A stretch of 64,000 nucleotides of DNA from Astropecten irregularis (GCA_963971285.1 OZ020255.1:124001-188000); one strand, 5' to 3'. Numbered from the stretch's first letter, positions 19,607-33,670 are shown. Notes: generated by a model not told the origin, from the letters alone. Made by a program: numbers and translations.

Positions 19607-21039
19607 AGATGCTGAAGTTCATTTCTACTACAATGCCCCATTATACCCTATCACGTGCAGCATCAATGTTCCATTGCAAACGCCCCCATGATATCCAAGG
19701 ACATTGCTACATAGCGAGGGTGGTGGGGGCGTATAGCCTTTAATCCATGCACTAAATGACACATACACAGCACCATCGTGTACAGTCCAATGAAAACGCT
19801 TCTTTGTTATTTGTAAAACCCTAACAACTCCATTTGTTATGTGTCTATTTCGTTTTTCCAAATTATTCTCACATCAGCAGTTGTGGAGAAATAATGTGAA
19901 TCCGGCTAATGGAAGATTGTTTGTACTTTCATAGGCCTAGAGACAAAATGGGAATTCATTTCCAGATTTAATCCGTTTCATCTTCTACTTTGTTTCAATG
20001 ATATTCCGTAGTTTCAGTCATTGGCCTGATGAACCCATTGCTCAGGCTCTAGCAACTCTGGATTTAACTCATGTCTAGACTGAATAATCCCACGCTACAA
20101 GGCTTAAAAGATCACCTCTAGAACACAGGAAATTATTCAAAGAAACTCACTGATGGTACATGGGGTTGTCCGGTCTTAAATCATTCCTTTGCCTTGGAAG
20201 AGCGTCATTCCATAAGAATATGCATTGCACACGATCAGCAATGCAAGGGAAAATTGAAATAGGATTTGACATACAACTTTCGCTACTCCAAGAGTGGAGG
20301 CGTGCACGGCCTAATGGGAAATGTTGCAAATTCTGGTTTGTTACTTGCAACATTCTATAGTGTCCTTCCGATCTGTCTCATTCGTTTTGCAAACATGTTT
20401 TCACTGCAAAAGGAAAACAAACAACACCAATGAATGCAAACAGGACAAACTAATACGACTTTGCCCATCCCATCATGGTTCGATATCTTTAACAGCAGGA
20501 GCGGATATTGTCCATGGCAGCGGATAGTATTGTAATCGCAATGGATTTCCCAAACTTCCGTTTTGGTGTGAGAAGTTGCAGATTGAACTTGATACTGATT
20601 TGAGTTTCATTGTGCTACTAGTAGGCTATCATATGCCCAGGGCTCATGCAGGAAGTATCCGTCTCTCTTTGTAAGGTTAAAGACCTGAAGCATTCCGAGT
20701 GATTGGGTGATGTGAAGTTCGTCATTCACATTGATTGCACCTGGCATTTTATAATATTAATGCAAGACACAAGTTTATACAAAGTATAAAGTATGTTCAA
20801 ACTGAGCCAACGCAGGGTATAAACGCCTAGAGAAACAACATTCGACATTATGAATGCAACATGAAGTGATTAATGACAATAGGGAAGCTATATCTTATGC
20901 TTCCAACCATGACGTAGATAGACAGACTGAGTTTGAGACAAATAAATGAGCAAACAAGAGCAGCAAAGACGACATTCAAACAAATCAACTACTAATGTGG
21001 GAAAACAATTACTAGAATGACAAGAACGAACAACTAATA

Positions 21040-21180
21040 TGAGTCACTAAAGACAACTACAGACAGCCATGACAAATGCAACGTCGACAAACTTCTGATG
21101 AAACGACAACCAGACAGACAGTCGACTATGACAACGACAGCAACGACAGACAGGGCAGAGACAAACAACCAGGCAGCACG
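21040..21180. repeat. Low-complexity CA/GA-rich patch
   Basis: Degenerate ACGACA and CAGACA words dominate (for example ACGACAACCAGACAGACAGT and ACGACAGCAACGACAGACAG). It is too irregular to call a fixed-unit satellite. It is purine- and C-rich on the plus strand and leaves a spurious Cys-rich frame on the minus strand. Confidence 0.5.
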
Positions 21181-22227
21181 GTAAAGCCATTAGGAAAAGA
21201 CACAACCTGTCACATAAGTCACAACTGAAGTTCATGAAAAGATTTGACAAAATATGTTGAACCTTTCCATATCACGGCAATCCATGGTCAAGTTGGGGCG
21301 CTGTTTTCAGAGCCGTAGAATGTCGATTCCATGGTCGATTCTAAGATAAACCATCTTGGTCTTTATGCTCTTATGCACCCATCAATTGGGGACACATTTC
21401 GTTGATTTGTTTTGAATGTTTCGATGAGGACAATAGCTTTATTAAATTTGGATTTAAACTCAGTTATTCTACTTCTCTGATAACTCAGTATCGCCTTATC
21501 ATCTTCATTTTGATCTGACATCGCTTATAACACTACACTTGATGATAAAATGGTTTATTCGGATTTTTTATTCAGTTTTATCTATTTAAAAGCAAAACTA
21601 AAATTACTTTCATCGTTTCAAATTCTTTTTTCCACGTGCGTCAAACTCTTTGCGATGGAATCACATTAAATGGCAGTAGGTGATGAGCTTTGGTGCCATG
21701 TCTGCTGGTCCAGTTATGGTGAATACTTAGTTCTGATGCAGTGCAGTCCTGCCAGTTTCAGATGCCGTGTCATAGCATGGATATGACACACTATCAAACT
21801 ACACAAACTATACAAACTGAATACATTGATTTGAATGCCACAGCACACGGCAGAGGCACGATGTCTGAAACCATTTTGACTCGATAAATTCGATTCATTC
21901 CCGCACACCTTCTTAGTCTGATAGGCCTTTCCATTAGTGCGTGTGTAGTTCTCAAAGCCTCTCCATGATTCCCTTGCGACCAAGGTGCCTTAGATTAATG
22001 GATAGTCACAACCATCGCTGTCGCCTTTAATTACCAGACAAAATGCTGAACTTTGTGGGTTTTAATGCCATCAAATCAGCCTAAAGGAAAGTAAGTCACG
22101 ATGCAGTCATTCCTTGGGCTTTTTCGACCAAGTCGAGTATGGACTATAAAGAAAATGTTACAGGAAACTCGGAAGGATCATCAGAAATCATTTGTCAGTT
22201 TTGATAAATGACGTATGCTCCAGTGAT

Positions 22228-22247
22228 GTTTGTTTGTTTGTTTGTTG
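22228..22247. repeat. TTTG microsatellite
   Basis: About five perfect TTTG units in the gene-poor stretch. No function is implied. Confidence 0.8.
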
Positions 22248-25200
22248 GGATGTTGGTTATGAAAAGTGATCTTGCATATGTGCTGAAAGGCGCATGGGCG
22301 GTTTCGGAATGTAACTGAACTTAACGTTATACGAGCATGCACGATGTAAAGTTCTGCAACTGCCGTGTATAGCACGACAGAGGGCGTCCTGTTTTATGGC
22401 AAGTTTGAACTTAAAAGAACATTGATGTCGAATGTGTTCCGTTAATCCGCTGTCTGCAATATCAGGGAACGTTGTGTCTGCCGACACCAAGTATTGTGTA
22501 TTCGTCTTTATGTTGTAATGTCTGAGTAGGTTACAGTCGGCAATTTGACCGATAAAGCCGCAGGTAGAGTTCACTAAAACATGAAAGTTCTGTTCATTCA
22601 GTAGGTCTATAGAGTGTTCCGTGTATTTATTGTCTAACAGCATTTTGTTGTACGAAGGACACGCATGCGGCCTTTGTCACATGAACATTATTTTGTGATT
22701 ATGACATAAGAACGTGACTCTTATAATAAAAAATAATGGATGATACTTCGAACGGAAGGCTACAGTGGGCGTGGGAACACCGTAAAATAAATTTAGTTCT
22801 TTTATTTGTTGAATATTAAGTTGTTGTGCCTCTCCGGTTGAAGTGATGATTTAGATGATTTCAAAGTCCACTACAGGAACTTATTCAATCGATCTCGTTA
22901 GAATGAAACTTAAACGTAACTATATGTGCTGCCGCGAATGTATGAATTTCCTAGTTGACTAACAGTCAGACATTTTGAATTTAGGAAAGTAGTAAAACGT
23001 TTTGTTATTGATCAATACCTAGATATTAACGTATCTTGGTGTGCAAAAAGATCTGCCTTTGTGTGCGTTTTTTTTTTGCCATCTATGGCCTAGATATTGG
23101 TTAACCACGCACATGTCGTGGGCCAAGGGTTTTTAACGTCGACTTGAAGGAAAATATTTGCTGGCATTGTGAAATGCCACCGACTATTGTTGCAGTATAA
23201 ACGCGCCATATAACGTCAACTAAATCGATACGTTCTTCGAATTATTATATACTGTAACGCGTTGATTCTAATAACCAGTAACACGAACGAGTGGTGTAGA
23301 GATATGGTTCACCTTGACTAGCATTGTATACCACTGACACGACAAATGCCAGTGCCAGAAATAGCAATAAACATTCATTTAAACGGGTACGTGTCTGTAC
23401 AATAAATAGTGGTCAGAGGATGCATATAGGCCTTGCAATGCAAGGAAGGTATATGAGTTTGCCAACAATAGAGTCCTTCACTGTGACGCCAACGCAATCT
23501 TCCTGGGGGTATTCTTCAAACACTAATGATGATCCGGTAGTTTTATACCTTCAAGAAATTCGGCAGATTCCTTTTACCTATTCATAATGATAATTAACCT
23601 TTAAATAGAAACTGAAAGGCACGCAAGCAAACAAGCGTATGGTACGCGCACAGCCATAGGAATTCACTCTGTAGACTTCTGCTTGGTTGCAAATATGAAA
23701 ACTTCGATACCAAGATCAAAAAAGAGAACTCTCACATGTTTGAAAATGCTAACAACTCAAATTTATTTTATTTTTAATCAGTTTTACCACGAACTGTTCA
23801 CAATTTACTAGCATAATTTAACCCAAATATTATGGACCTAGTTCTTATCGTGTGGGAATATTGGTTTGTTAGCCTATATATTACACTTTGTAAAAGGTAT
23901 ACGTAGATTTTACATAGATGTTTTACTTGTTAGCCTTTGCCATTTGTTGGATGACTTGGTACATGAGTTGATGTGTCTAGTCAATGGCTGTGTCAGTACA
24001 TGAGGAATAGACAATGCATCGAACAGAAACAATATCAGTTTTATCCACACCGTACCACTGCCATTCCTTACTTGTACACGGCCGTATGATCTACCCACCA
24101 ACGTGCATTCTTAAAATGAATAGGAAATATGATTTGATTCAATCTGTAATCGCTAAGGATTTCCTAGATATCCCATAATACTTCGAGTCCATTCAAACTA
24201 TTAACTTGCTGTTTATTATAACACACAGAACATAACACTTAACCTCTTGTTTAATCATCTCCCGCAGGACGTCATACAATTGTACAATGTTAACGCAAAA
24301 CGAAAGAAAGCCAAGTCAAAATCTGATTTGATACCTTTTTTTCTGTAAATATCACTTGTTAAAGTCTTCAAATGTACTTAACACTGCTAATGTACGAGTG
24401 GAAAGTCGCCACAAAGGTATACAGAAAATGAAATAATAATTATCACAATAAGATGAAATGAATTTGAAGAATACAGGTTTCAGAAGGTTGGTCTGCTCGG
24501 GGCCGCGTTTATATTCTGTATTTGATTGGCATCAGTAAATGCGGGGAATATCTTAGGAACACAGGGCTCAATAAATTACATCTATCGACTTTCTGTAATT
24601 ATAGTAGGTCACAGATAATATTAATAACAGCAAAATGATAATGATATGTATATCTAGTGGCCGCAATGTCACTATGATCTCTTGAACTACACATTTCAGC
24701 ACTAATTAGATATAAACAAAAATAATCTGTCGATATTTACAAGTACTATAGTGATCTGAATTCGGGTTTCTTTTCAAAGTTACAAGTTTCTTCCCATATA
24801 AATATGTTTATATATAAAGACAAATCACGGAGTCTAAAGTTCCCTTTCAGATATAGCAATAAAATTGATAAGATTCATAGGAGATTTACAGCAACATCAA
24901 GCCAAAGCTCCATAATGTCATGAATTGTGGTTTAATTAGTGACGTGATGTATTGCAAAGACTGCTTCTTCACTGTGTAAATCTAAACTGAGTTTTGAGTC
25001 ATTGTAAGACAACCGGAAGCTTTTCAAATCTTGGGGCTTAGCTGTTTCTATTTGGAATACCTCGGTTCTGTCATAATATTCCATTTCAATGCTGATTTGT
25101 GTTAATCATTTGTCATTACTTTGCACACGGGAAACAAAACTCATGAAATGCCTTTGTCGCTAATGCTTTTAATTACTAATTTTAATATAATAATTTTATT

Positions 25201-25658
25201 GAATCATTGCACAGTTTGTGGATAAATTATTAATCTTTGTCCTCAGTTCATATCGGTCGATATTAAATTTAAATAAATACTTCCAGTATAATAATTGTCC
25301 TCTAACATTTAATGTGCTGACGGTACACGAATATTGAACAATGTAAGATGCATTCATCATATCATCCTCTATGTTATTCTTCCTCCAACTCCCAACCCCA
25401 CCAAAATATCAATAAAATAACAAAAAAAGACAGTGCGCCCTCTATAGTTGGGGTAGAGTCGGGACGGATGTTCTTCAATATTTTCAAGTTGTCCCGCCAT
25501 AATAATTGTCAGTTCAGGATCCATTGTGTCATATTTACTGGAGCATTGGCTGCTTGAGTGACCGCTCTACATGAAATAAACAAAACCGAAATCACATTGA
25601 AACAAATCGGGTATACAATAAGAGATTTGACACTGTGCATTGTGGAAGTATTAATTAA

Positions 25659-25926
25659 AGGTACTATCATACTTTGGTAGCATTTTTTCTGCCTGAAATG
25701 CTGTATTTATCCAGAAAAGAGTAACACCAGCGACCACAATTATTTTTGATCTTTTAAAGATCAAAAATAAAAGAGAAAAGACTTTAGAAATACTGTGGCC
25801 GTTTTTCACTATTTTCTCAAAAAGTGTGCACCGTATAGGACTGCAATTTTCACAGATGACTGTTATTTTTTTGCCCATGAATCTGTATTTCTTGACAAAA
25901 ACCAAAGTATGATACATGTAGTACCT
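25659..25926. mobile_element. TTAA MITE, family P1, internally deleted
   Basis: TTAA lies at 25655-25658 and 25927-25930. The ends are AGGTACTATCATACTTTGGT on the left and ACCAAAGTATGATAC plus a short insertion before GTACCT on the right. It is 268 bp against 344 bp for the fullest copy: the CAGAAATGTTCACAGAT block next to the left end is missing. Confidence 0.85.
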
Positions 25927-28423
25927 TTAAAGGATGCGATTTGTGTGTTGTTCTGACATTTGTTGAGGTATAAACTTGGGTGACTGTACATCGTGTCCGT
26001 GAGCGCTATAGTTGTACGATATCACTGTTTGGTACATCATGGAGGAATGAAGGAACTTCCTCCATAGGTGCATTAACTGTATATATTAAGTCTTCTTCCT
26101 GTACTATACACGGGAAACACAGTCAACATGCGAGGTCTAGCATCAATTTCTGGATTACCCATGCACGTTCTAGAATATTGCCGTATGTGAAGTCTATGGT
26201 CACTGGATATGACATGGTTGTATATCATGGTTAGCTACGCACCTGTTGATTTACTTGCACAGTGCATTCTGCTGATTCATTCTTCTGCACCACAATGCAA
26301 AGTGAAGACTGTCCAGTTTATGGTCAATGGCCTTGGAACTGCCTCGTTTCTCCTCACTGAACACGTTGCTTCCTCTGCCGGCTGCGCGCTGGGGATGAGA
26401 AACAAATCAAACATCAAATCAGTTATTTTGAGTTGAACTCTGTGATGCTAAATGTTGTATAGACCTTTCTTTTGCAACGTCACAGGCCGAGTTTTTGAAA
26501 ACCAAGATGACGGAAACTACGGAGAGGCATCATAGCCGGACATAACCACAATTTGAACACAATCTGAACACAATGTTTCATAAACATTGAAAGATATTAC
26601 TGAATGTAATGGAAACAACACAAGCAATGATGGTATGTATTTTGTACAGCTATGGAAAGTTTGCAAAAATGTTGAATTTGGACACGCCGTCTTTCGAGAA
26701 GACAAAATGATTTGCAACATTTGGCCGCCCATGCCATGTTTTGCCAACCACCAGTCAATGTTTGTAAACAAACAAATCGTCTATAGCTCAAATTGACTTG
26801 AGTCAACGTGGCCTGCTTGCACCTGACAATTTAAATAGTATGATTAAAGATGTAAATATATTTATGTACCTACTTGGTACGGGTCAAGTCAATTAAAATG
26901 TTGACTTAAACCGGACTAACACGGGGCTGGTTTTTCGTTTACTGGCGTGTTTTGTGCGTGCATAATTCTGGTTTTGTCTATTCGAAATAAACATTGCAAA
27001 AGTAATTGGTCCAATCAGTTGTAGAATAATTGAATAATAAACTGTCCAATCAATAACATCAGAATCATTCAATGATACACTTCCAAACAGCTCGCCTAAA
27101 TTCCCACTCCAAAAGTCACTGATGGATTTATATTTAACGAAATTGCCTCAATACGAAACTGTCACGCACAGATCTGCCCATATATACTAACTTAATTGAC
27201 CCTCCAATTGAAGGCTTAAATTGACTAGGAGTTGAAAACACGATATTTCCATTTCTTAGCCGTGGCTGAAATCAACAGGACTGGCTAGTCCCCCTGCGGT
27301 ACTGTTCACACGGTGATTGAGTACCATACGATCCGACTAATGTCATCTGACGTCTTGTCTCACGCATCTACTCTCCATTGCGGGGGTAGCCTATATATTG
27401 CCCCTAGGCCTTCCATACAAACCACCAAATGCTTGGCCTGTTATTTTCATTCATTTAACCCTTAGGATGTGCTTCGATCACCAGCACTGACTATTTGCTT
27501 TGACTCGCTAGCCCTGACCGATTAAGTACTTTCATCTGCCTATTTAAATAAAGAATAATTTATATGGAATCATATTTGAGCGATAAAAAAAAAATCCAAT
27601 AGCAAATATCAGCAAATGAGATTTTGTTTCACCGGTTTGAATTTTAATTAGTTGTCAAAGTAGGTTTAAGTGTGTGAGGTATTTTTGTAGGGTTAGTCGT
27701 CTTTAATTTTCATATAAGAGTAAATGTCTACATGAGCTCGCCAGAATCAATCCATCTATAGCAATTCAAATGGAAACCGCCAGTGGCTGAAGCTTTTCAA
27801 GTAATTTGTTTTGAATTTTGATCAATTCTAATTCTGCTTCATATCCTGAGGACTGAATAATTATTACCAATGATCTTCGAGTCATTCCAATCAGAAACAA
27901 AAATGTAAATGTTCAGGCTAATGATTCTATTTTTGCATTTAATTCGTCCTCAAAAGACCTTTCGTTAATTGGTTTTTCAATGGTTTATGGATGTAATTGA
28001 TGAATTCTGATTTCTTGTCGGATTTTAATGTTTTATGGCCAAACAGTATCCATTAGGAAACAGACCTTGATGAAGATGTAGCAAACTTTCTGACACCGAA
28101 ATTCCTCAGGGCAGGTGAAACCTGCTTTGAAACTTTCCATTGGATATATTAAGCCTGGAATGCGATTGAAGCTTTGGGTAATTTGTTGAGGCTTAGAGTA
28201 TAATTCCCATTTGCACATAGGGGCTTTGAGTGTATTAGCCTAAGGAATCGACAAAAACTGTTAAAGTATCATTCACGTATAAGCCAATACATGAGCAGAA
28301 AGAATCGCTAAGATATGAAGAAAATACTTCTTCTTTTTCTGTCGAATTTATAGTCGGAGCTTTGACTCAATCGATTAATTATCAACTGAGGCATATGTTT
28401 AAGCGTTTTGCAGTTTTCTTTAA

Positions 28424-28782
28424 AAGTATGATAATACACGATTGGTAAAGGCCACAGAAAAACAATCACACTTTGTCTGATCAAACATGTACATGAAATA
28501 ATAAACCTGTGAAAATTTGAGCTCAATCGGACATCTGAGTCACAAGCAAATAGCGAAAATCCGACTCAATTTTTCTTATAAAACATAAAGATTGGTTTTA
28601 ATCTTACCCTGAGATGAAAACTGTTTTCGATCTTTGTTTGACTAATTTCTGGATAAATACACCATTTCAGGCAGAAATATTTTAACTGTATGTTTCTACC
28701 AGCACCATCTTCATATCCTGAAATTTATACGTAAATATGTGAACATTTCTGTTTGGATATGTTACCAATTCTGTATGTACCT
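28424..28782. mobile_element. TTAA MITE, family P2
   Basis: TTAA lies at 28420-28423 and 28783-28786. The left end reads AAGTATGATAATACACGATTGG, truncated here as ATAATACACGATTGG, and the right end reads CCAATTCTGTATGTACCT. The left half holds the P2 block (TTTGTCTGATCAAACATGTA). The right half, in reverse complement, is the P1 left block (CAGAAATGTTCACA, GGATATGAAGATGGTGCTGG, TTTCTGCCTGAAATGG). P2 thus combines one P1-type and one unique half. Confidence 0.8.
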
Positions 28783-31651
28783 TTAAGGCAGTGATTACTT
28801 TGTTTTTGAGAAATTTGTAGTTTAAAAGTTCAAAAGGCGATTATTTGTCTTTGAAATCAAGCTGCATTTAGTGAGCTCTTTGCTGATCAAAGAATCCAAA
28901 CGCAGCTCGCCTTTATCTTTAAACCATACAAAGGAGAAATGTAACCATTGCTGCAGTCTGAAGCCTTGACTCCATTAATGACTGCATTGAAAGCATTCAG
29001 TGAGACCTGGAGTAATTTGTGCAAATTGAGACTGAAACACATCATGTGTAAATCTTACCTTAACATCATTTTATTATACGTCATGTCAAAGCTTCTTTGG
29101 TTATTGCAATTTTATTTTACTCTGTAAATGTCATTACTAGTGTTCGGTATGAGAGAAAATCCGATCCACATCATCAATATCATCGACATCAGCATGCTTA
29201 TATTGTGTTGTGTTGTGCTGTCTTTTGTTGTCTAATTGTCTTGAAGTGATTTTAAAAAGAAGATTTAAAAAACAAATTCCTCCAAGTCACAAATCGCCTT
29301 TATTTCTTGTACTGTTATCTTTGTATCTTATATTAAAGGGACGAATCCGTTCAAATGCTTTAGATGTTTAGACACCATTACCTAAAAGGACAGATTTGAA
29401 AGTTTTAATTCATATCTGAATCAAAACCCATACTTGTTGATCTGTCTCTTCTTTAATTATAACAAGTTACACCTGTTGTCCTTATTCGTTAGTCTGTTTA
29501 TTATATCGGTATGATTGGGCTATGTGTTATTATGTATTTCTGTTATAAGTTCAGGGTCGCGCGACTTATAGCAAATGCACTTTGAAGCAGGGAATCATTT
29601 CTAGGGGTGGGGATTGACCTAGACGAAATGATTTGTTCTTAGAGAGCAAACGTGGATAATTTAATTAGGAAAGTACAGTCGCATTTACGCTAGCGCATAT
29701 ATGAGGATGCATTCATTGCACTGTATGATGCCCTTGTAATATTACACGTTGAAATTGTGACGCAGGCACAGGGAAATTGAATGAAACGTTCTATAAACGT
29801 GTTTGATAAACAATATCTCATTATAATTGAGGTGATATGTTCAGTCATATTTCATATTAGTGCGTTTTGTTTCTGCAAGTCATGATAATTGCAAGAAAAT
29901 ATTCAGTATTATTTACACTGCTTATTGTCACATCAGTATTTGCCGTTTCCTCCCGATTTTTGAAATATTTTCCTGAGAAAAATAAATGGACTCGTGAATG
30001 AATTGCGCCTCGTTCTTATAATTTAGGTCAAAACAAAATACATGAAAGAATGGTTTGTGAGATTGCGTATTTTACATCATATTCCTAAACTTAATTCAAA
30101 TGTGAACCCCACGATAACATGTGCCTATAGACTGTAAAGTGTGAAGTGTTAGAGAAATAAATCGGGGAATTTGTAATCTTTTAACAATTATAAAATTTTG
30201 CTCTTTGAGATTTTCGAGCATTTGTAAAACATGCCTTATTACTTAACCATAAAATCACAGGTTACTGTAACACGGAGATGTAAGATACTTGGATGTAAAG
30301 AAATAAGAACAGTATAATGATTCCATTTGCAACAGTGATATACCGGGATGACGACTTGTTTTACACCGCTGCTCTTATATTCATTATCAGCGTCGCAGAA
30401 GGCACGTTTTGCAATTGATGCATGCCCCTAACGCCAAACACATTACACGGTGAGAACATGGCGGTATAGACTAATTGATTTCGATTATGATAACTCCACT
30501 TCACCGGAACTTGATGCATCTGTCAAAATAAGTCAAAGGGTGAATGTGACTTTATAGGTTGCAACGAATTGCCCCACAACACAAACTGTTTCAGCTGCGC
30601 ATGGGCTAACTTTCTAGCCATATAGTCGCACGTTTTTCCTGCTCTGTCTTGTGTTAAGAGGAAAAATACAACGTTGTTGTCGCATTGCTATAATTATAAC
30701 GTCCTTGGGCTCCCAGTGAAATCAATTGCCCTGATTCTTCCTTTCTCTGTGTTCCTCATATCTAAAGAGTTTTAAACTGTGGCGTTAGTCTGGTTATGGA
30801 CTTGTTCAGTAAATAATATTTGTTCATAAGCTTCAAATTATTAGGTCTACAACTTTGTGGGTTTTTTTCCCGAAAATTTGAAGTCTTGACTGGATAATAC
30901 TATGCAGATAACTTGAGGATAAAGTCCTTTTTCAGTATATATCTTGGAATCAATCATGTGGGCATAAATGCACGATGTTTTAACAGCTCACGTTGGGAAT
31001 TATTACGCTACTATGAATAATAAGCTTGAGCATCACCAAAACGCCCTCATGCGTCAATAATGTGTTAATTTGTTTCACGTGCAAATAACAGGATATATCG
31101 TGTCTATAGGAATTGTGATTCAATACACAATATTGATATTATTTAGGGTTCATGTGAGGTCATTGTATTGCTAGTCTTTGGGAAAGTCATGCATGCATAT
31201 TATATCCATGGGGATTATTGCTATATGAATCAACTTAAATCTAAGTGAACATATACACAGCCTGACCGTTATACAAACATAAACCGTTACTTTTAACCTT
31301 CGATAAAGATCCTGCTAGGATCGAAACGTATCAGGCCCTCTTAACTCCAACCATTTTATAAATTTCAGGTCATTATTTTGGCTGATGAGCAGTTTGAAGC
31401 AGTTTATTACTTGTATTGATAAACCTTTAATTTTTTTTAAAACCTGAACACTGGTTCAGATAATGTTTCCATAAGTTATTTGCATTGTTAGTAAAGAAGC
31501 ATCTAACAGCCAAGCAAGCAATCAAACCAAACTAAAAAGCTTATGACCAATCCCCTTAAAATCATTCTATTGGGGTTGAACCATTGAACTGCATACAGCT
31601 CAACTATTGTAATTCAACCTTGTTTTTTCAACTGTCCACTTTTGCCTAGCG

Positions 31652-31665
31652 TTTATTTCTTTATT
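31652..31665 (-). terminator. Paired polyadenylation signals for the 75-aa precursor
   Basis: Two overlapping-distance AATAAA hexamers on the minus strand, 59-72 bp beyond the stop at 31724. This is a normal distance for a short 3' UTR and is the main non-coding support for a real gene here. Confidence 0.5.
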
Positions 31666-31723
31666 GCTTCAAGTGATTTCTGTAAGAAAAGGTTGATGTA
31701 TCATTTTTAGATTAAAAAATACT

Positions 31724-31951
31724 TCATTCAACCAGTAATTCATCTATTTTCTGATATTGTGGTAAAGTACTTGCCTGTACTAGTGTCTTGAACCAGCGAT
31801 TGTTGTCAAAATTGTCTTCATTCTCCCAGTTTGTAGCTCCTCCTGCTCGCCTCTCCAAGAAATCATCAAACTCTCGCGCCTGCGTACTCGTACTGTGGAG
31901 TATTAGTACAATGATGGATGCGATGAAGAGGATGAGTGTAGTTGCCTTCAT
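31724..31951 (-). CDS. Small secreted protein or peptide precursor, 75 aa
   Basis: I do not recognise this gene. The open frame starts MKATTLILFIASIIV and has a textbook signal peptide (n-region Lys, hydrophobic 4-18, likely cleavage after STQA at about 25). The remaining 50 residues have no cysteine, are acidic (DDFLE, NWENEDNFDNN) and contain one dibasic ERRAGG site, which could be a prohormone cleavage site. It ends DELLVE-stop. Eight bases upstream of ATG, a pyrimidine stretch ending CTCAG (31960-31961) looks like an acceptor, implying a 5' UTR intron. Minus-strand AATAAA lies at 31652-31657 and 31660-31665, 60-70 bp past the stop. A possible GC donor (CAG-GCAAGT, 31770s) could instead truncate this exon and lead to further exons. 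Role unknown. Confidence 0.55.
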   Translation of the reverse strand: MKATTLILFIASIIVLILHSTSTQAREFDDFLERRAGGATNWENEDNFDNNRWFKTLVQASTLPQYQKIDELLVE

Positions 31952-31959
31952 GATGCTTG

Positions 31960-33248
31960 CTGAGTAGGGTAGAATAGAAGGACTATCAGGCCTGGCTTGG
32001 AGTCTTCACTTCTTCTTCTTGATCGATCACTAATTAGTTTCTGGACTTGGGAAGAAAACAAAACAGAAGTCATGATATGAAACACCCACTGGGTGGACAA
32101 ACGTTGCTGTATGATCAATCTATGCTCCCACTGAATTTTTTTTCCACAAGACAAAAATGTTCTTGATCGGCACTTATGGGTAGATTTCCATGAATCCATA
32201 TGAAAGTAATAGCAATTCCCGTGCACTGTGCAGTGAGAAATGACAGAGGACAGACATCTCATGAGAATGCGAGGTACGGACCCCATTGACTTGATATTCG
32301 TGGGTTAAGGGCTGTTTTGATTTAGTATACCGAATGGCAAAGGTATCTGGTAAACAGGTGGCAATTGTAATTAACAATCAATCTTCAGAAGATGAGGAAA
32401 CTTCACAAAAACTGACACCGAAAACAAGCAGGCTGGCAAACCTGCATGAATCAAGTGCATTTTCGTCAGAAACAGAAATATGTAAAGATGCGATCCCACT
32501 CTATCAAGACCCACTTCACAGATAATTAGGATGAGTTGATAAGTTTATCACCAATTATTATACGGAGTCCCATCGACCTATCAGCGGACATGTCATGGTG
32601 AGTCTAAGTACAATCAGAATGGGCTGTGGATGTTCAGGAAATTTCTGGAAAAGGCAAATCGTTTTCAGCTGATAGGAGAGAGTAGCCTTGTATTTAGATC
32701 CTGCATGCACTTACTGCTGATTTCAAGTAATACAGACAGGTCAAAGGCTATATCCACTAGCTTCCTGCAGCCAATGCACCTGAGTAAAGCCCAAATTGAT
32801 TGGTTAACCGTCAAGGACGCTACACTCTAACTGATTTAGCTTTTCTTCAATTCTTTTTCTACCTCTGATTGAATGTTAATGTATCGATCTGCCATTCTAT
32901 ATATCGCATAATCTCATTGATGAAGACGCATTATATCCAGGCATCTATATTCCGCTCTGACCGTTTGTTAACCTTTTTAGACTCCAAATTGCAGTAGGCT
33001 TAATTGTGTAAGAATAAATTAAAGTAGATTTTGTAATTTTATATATCGAGTTTGGGACTGCTTTTAGTGAGAAATTCATTCCTGATTTTTAGTTTATGAT
33101 TCCTACCACATTATGTACTGTTCATGTGTAAGTATCAAGGGTTTTCTGAAACACTAACAAGTACCAACTGGCAAATGGTGAATATGCACATTATAATGAC
33201 GATGCATCTACAGCTCTTATATTCATCATTTTTACCGTGACACTGTGT
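31960..33248. other. Upstream flank of the 75-aa precursor gene
   Basis: This should contain the 5' UTR intron and the promoter of the minus-strand precursor gene, but I cannot place a first exon or TATA box. A plus-strand open frame at 32334-32525 (polar, with QSSEDEETSQK) has no domain, signal or splice context. No repeat family of the window is present. Confidence 0.45.
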
Positions 33249-33428
33249 GACAATATGCAATTACGGACATCAATTAATAATATTGACAATATGCAATTAT
33301 GGGCATTAATTTATAATATTGACAATATGCAATTACGGGCATTAATTTATAATATTGACAATATGCAATTACGGACATTAATTAATAATATTGACAATAT
33401 GCAATGACGGGCATTAATTAATAATATT
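33249..33428. repeat. 36-bp minisatellite, 5 units
   Basis: Five complete head-to-tail units, each beginning GACAATATGCAATTACGGRC and ending AATTWATAATATT. Units differ at only a few positions. It is AT-rich and non-coding. It ends exactly before GTGAGCCTTGG. Confidence 0.9.
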
Positions 33429-33648
33429 GTGAGCCTTGGACCGTCGTATCGCGATCGTTAGCGACAATGGGAAAATATAATTGCACTTCGTGATGGTTAC
33501 GTACATTTCAGGGATTATACAATCTTCAAGCTAATGGGAAACCCTGATCTTGTATCAGCTTACTGCTGGTCTCGCTAATGAAATGCCCATCCCGTAAAAT
33601 GATATTTGTATTCATATCTTGTATTGTGGAATTGGCAATGGATCAAAT

Positions 33649-33670
33649 ATACATACATACATACATACAC
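33649..33670. repeat. ATAC microsatellite
   Basis: Five perfect ATAC units. No function is implied. Confidence 0.85.

Larger units (their letters stand above)
18800..31650. other. Gene-poor intergenic DNA
   Basis: No coding gene is supported over roughly 13 kb. Open frames are short, with no recognised domain. Identifiable content: a chimeric TTAA MITE (19237-19606), a CA/GA-rich low-complexity patch (about 21040-21180), a TTTG microsatellite (22228-22247), a P1 MITE (25659-25926) and a P2 MITE (28424-28782). The 5' end of the fibrinogen-domain transcript, upstream of 18686, must start at the low-coordinate end of this stretch, but I cannot place it. Confidence 0.6.

Noticed and set aside
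32334-32525. 63-codon plus-strand frame with a polar, Ser/Glu-rich sequence
   Set aside because: No Kozak, splice or polyadenylation context and no family recognised; it lies upstream of the 75-aa precursor gene and may be chance.
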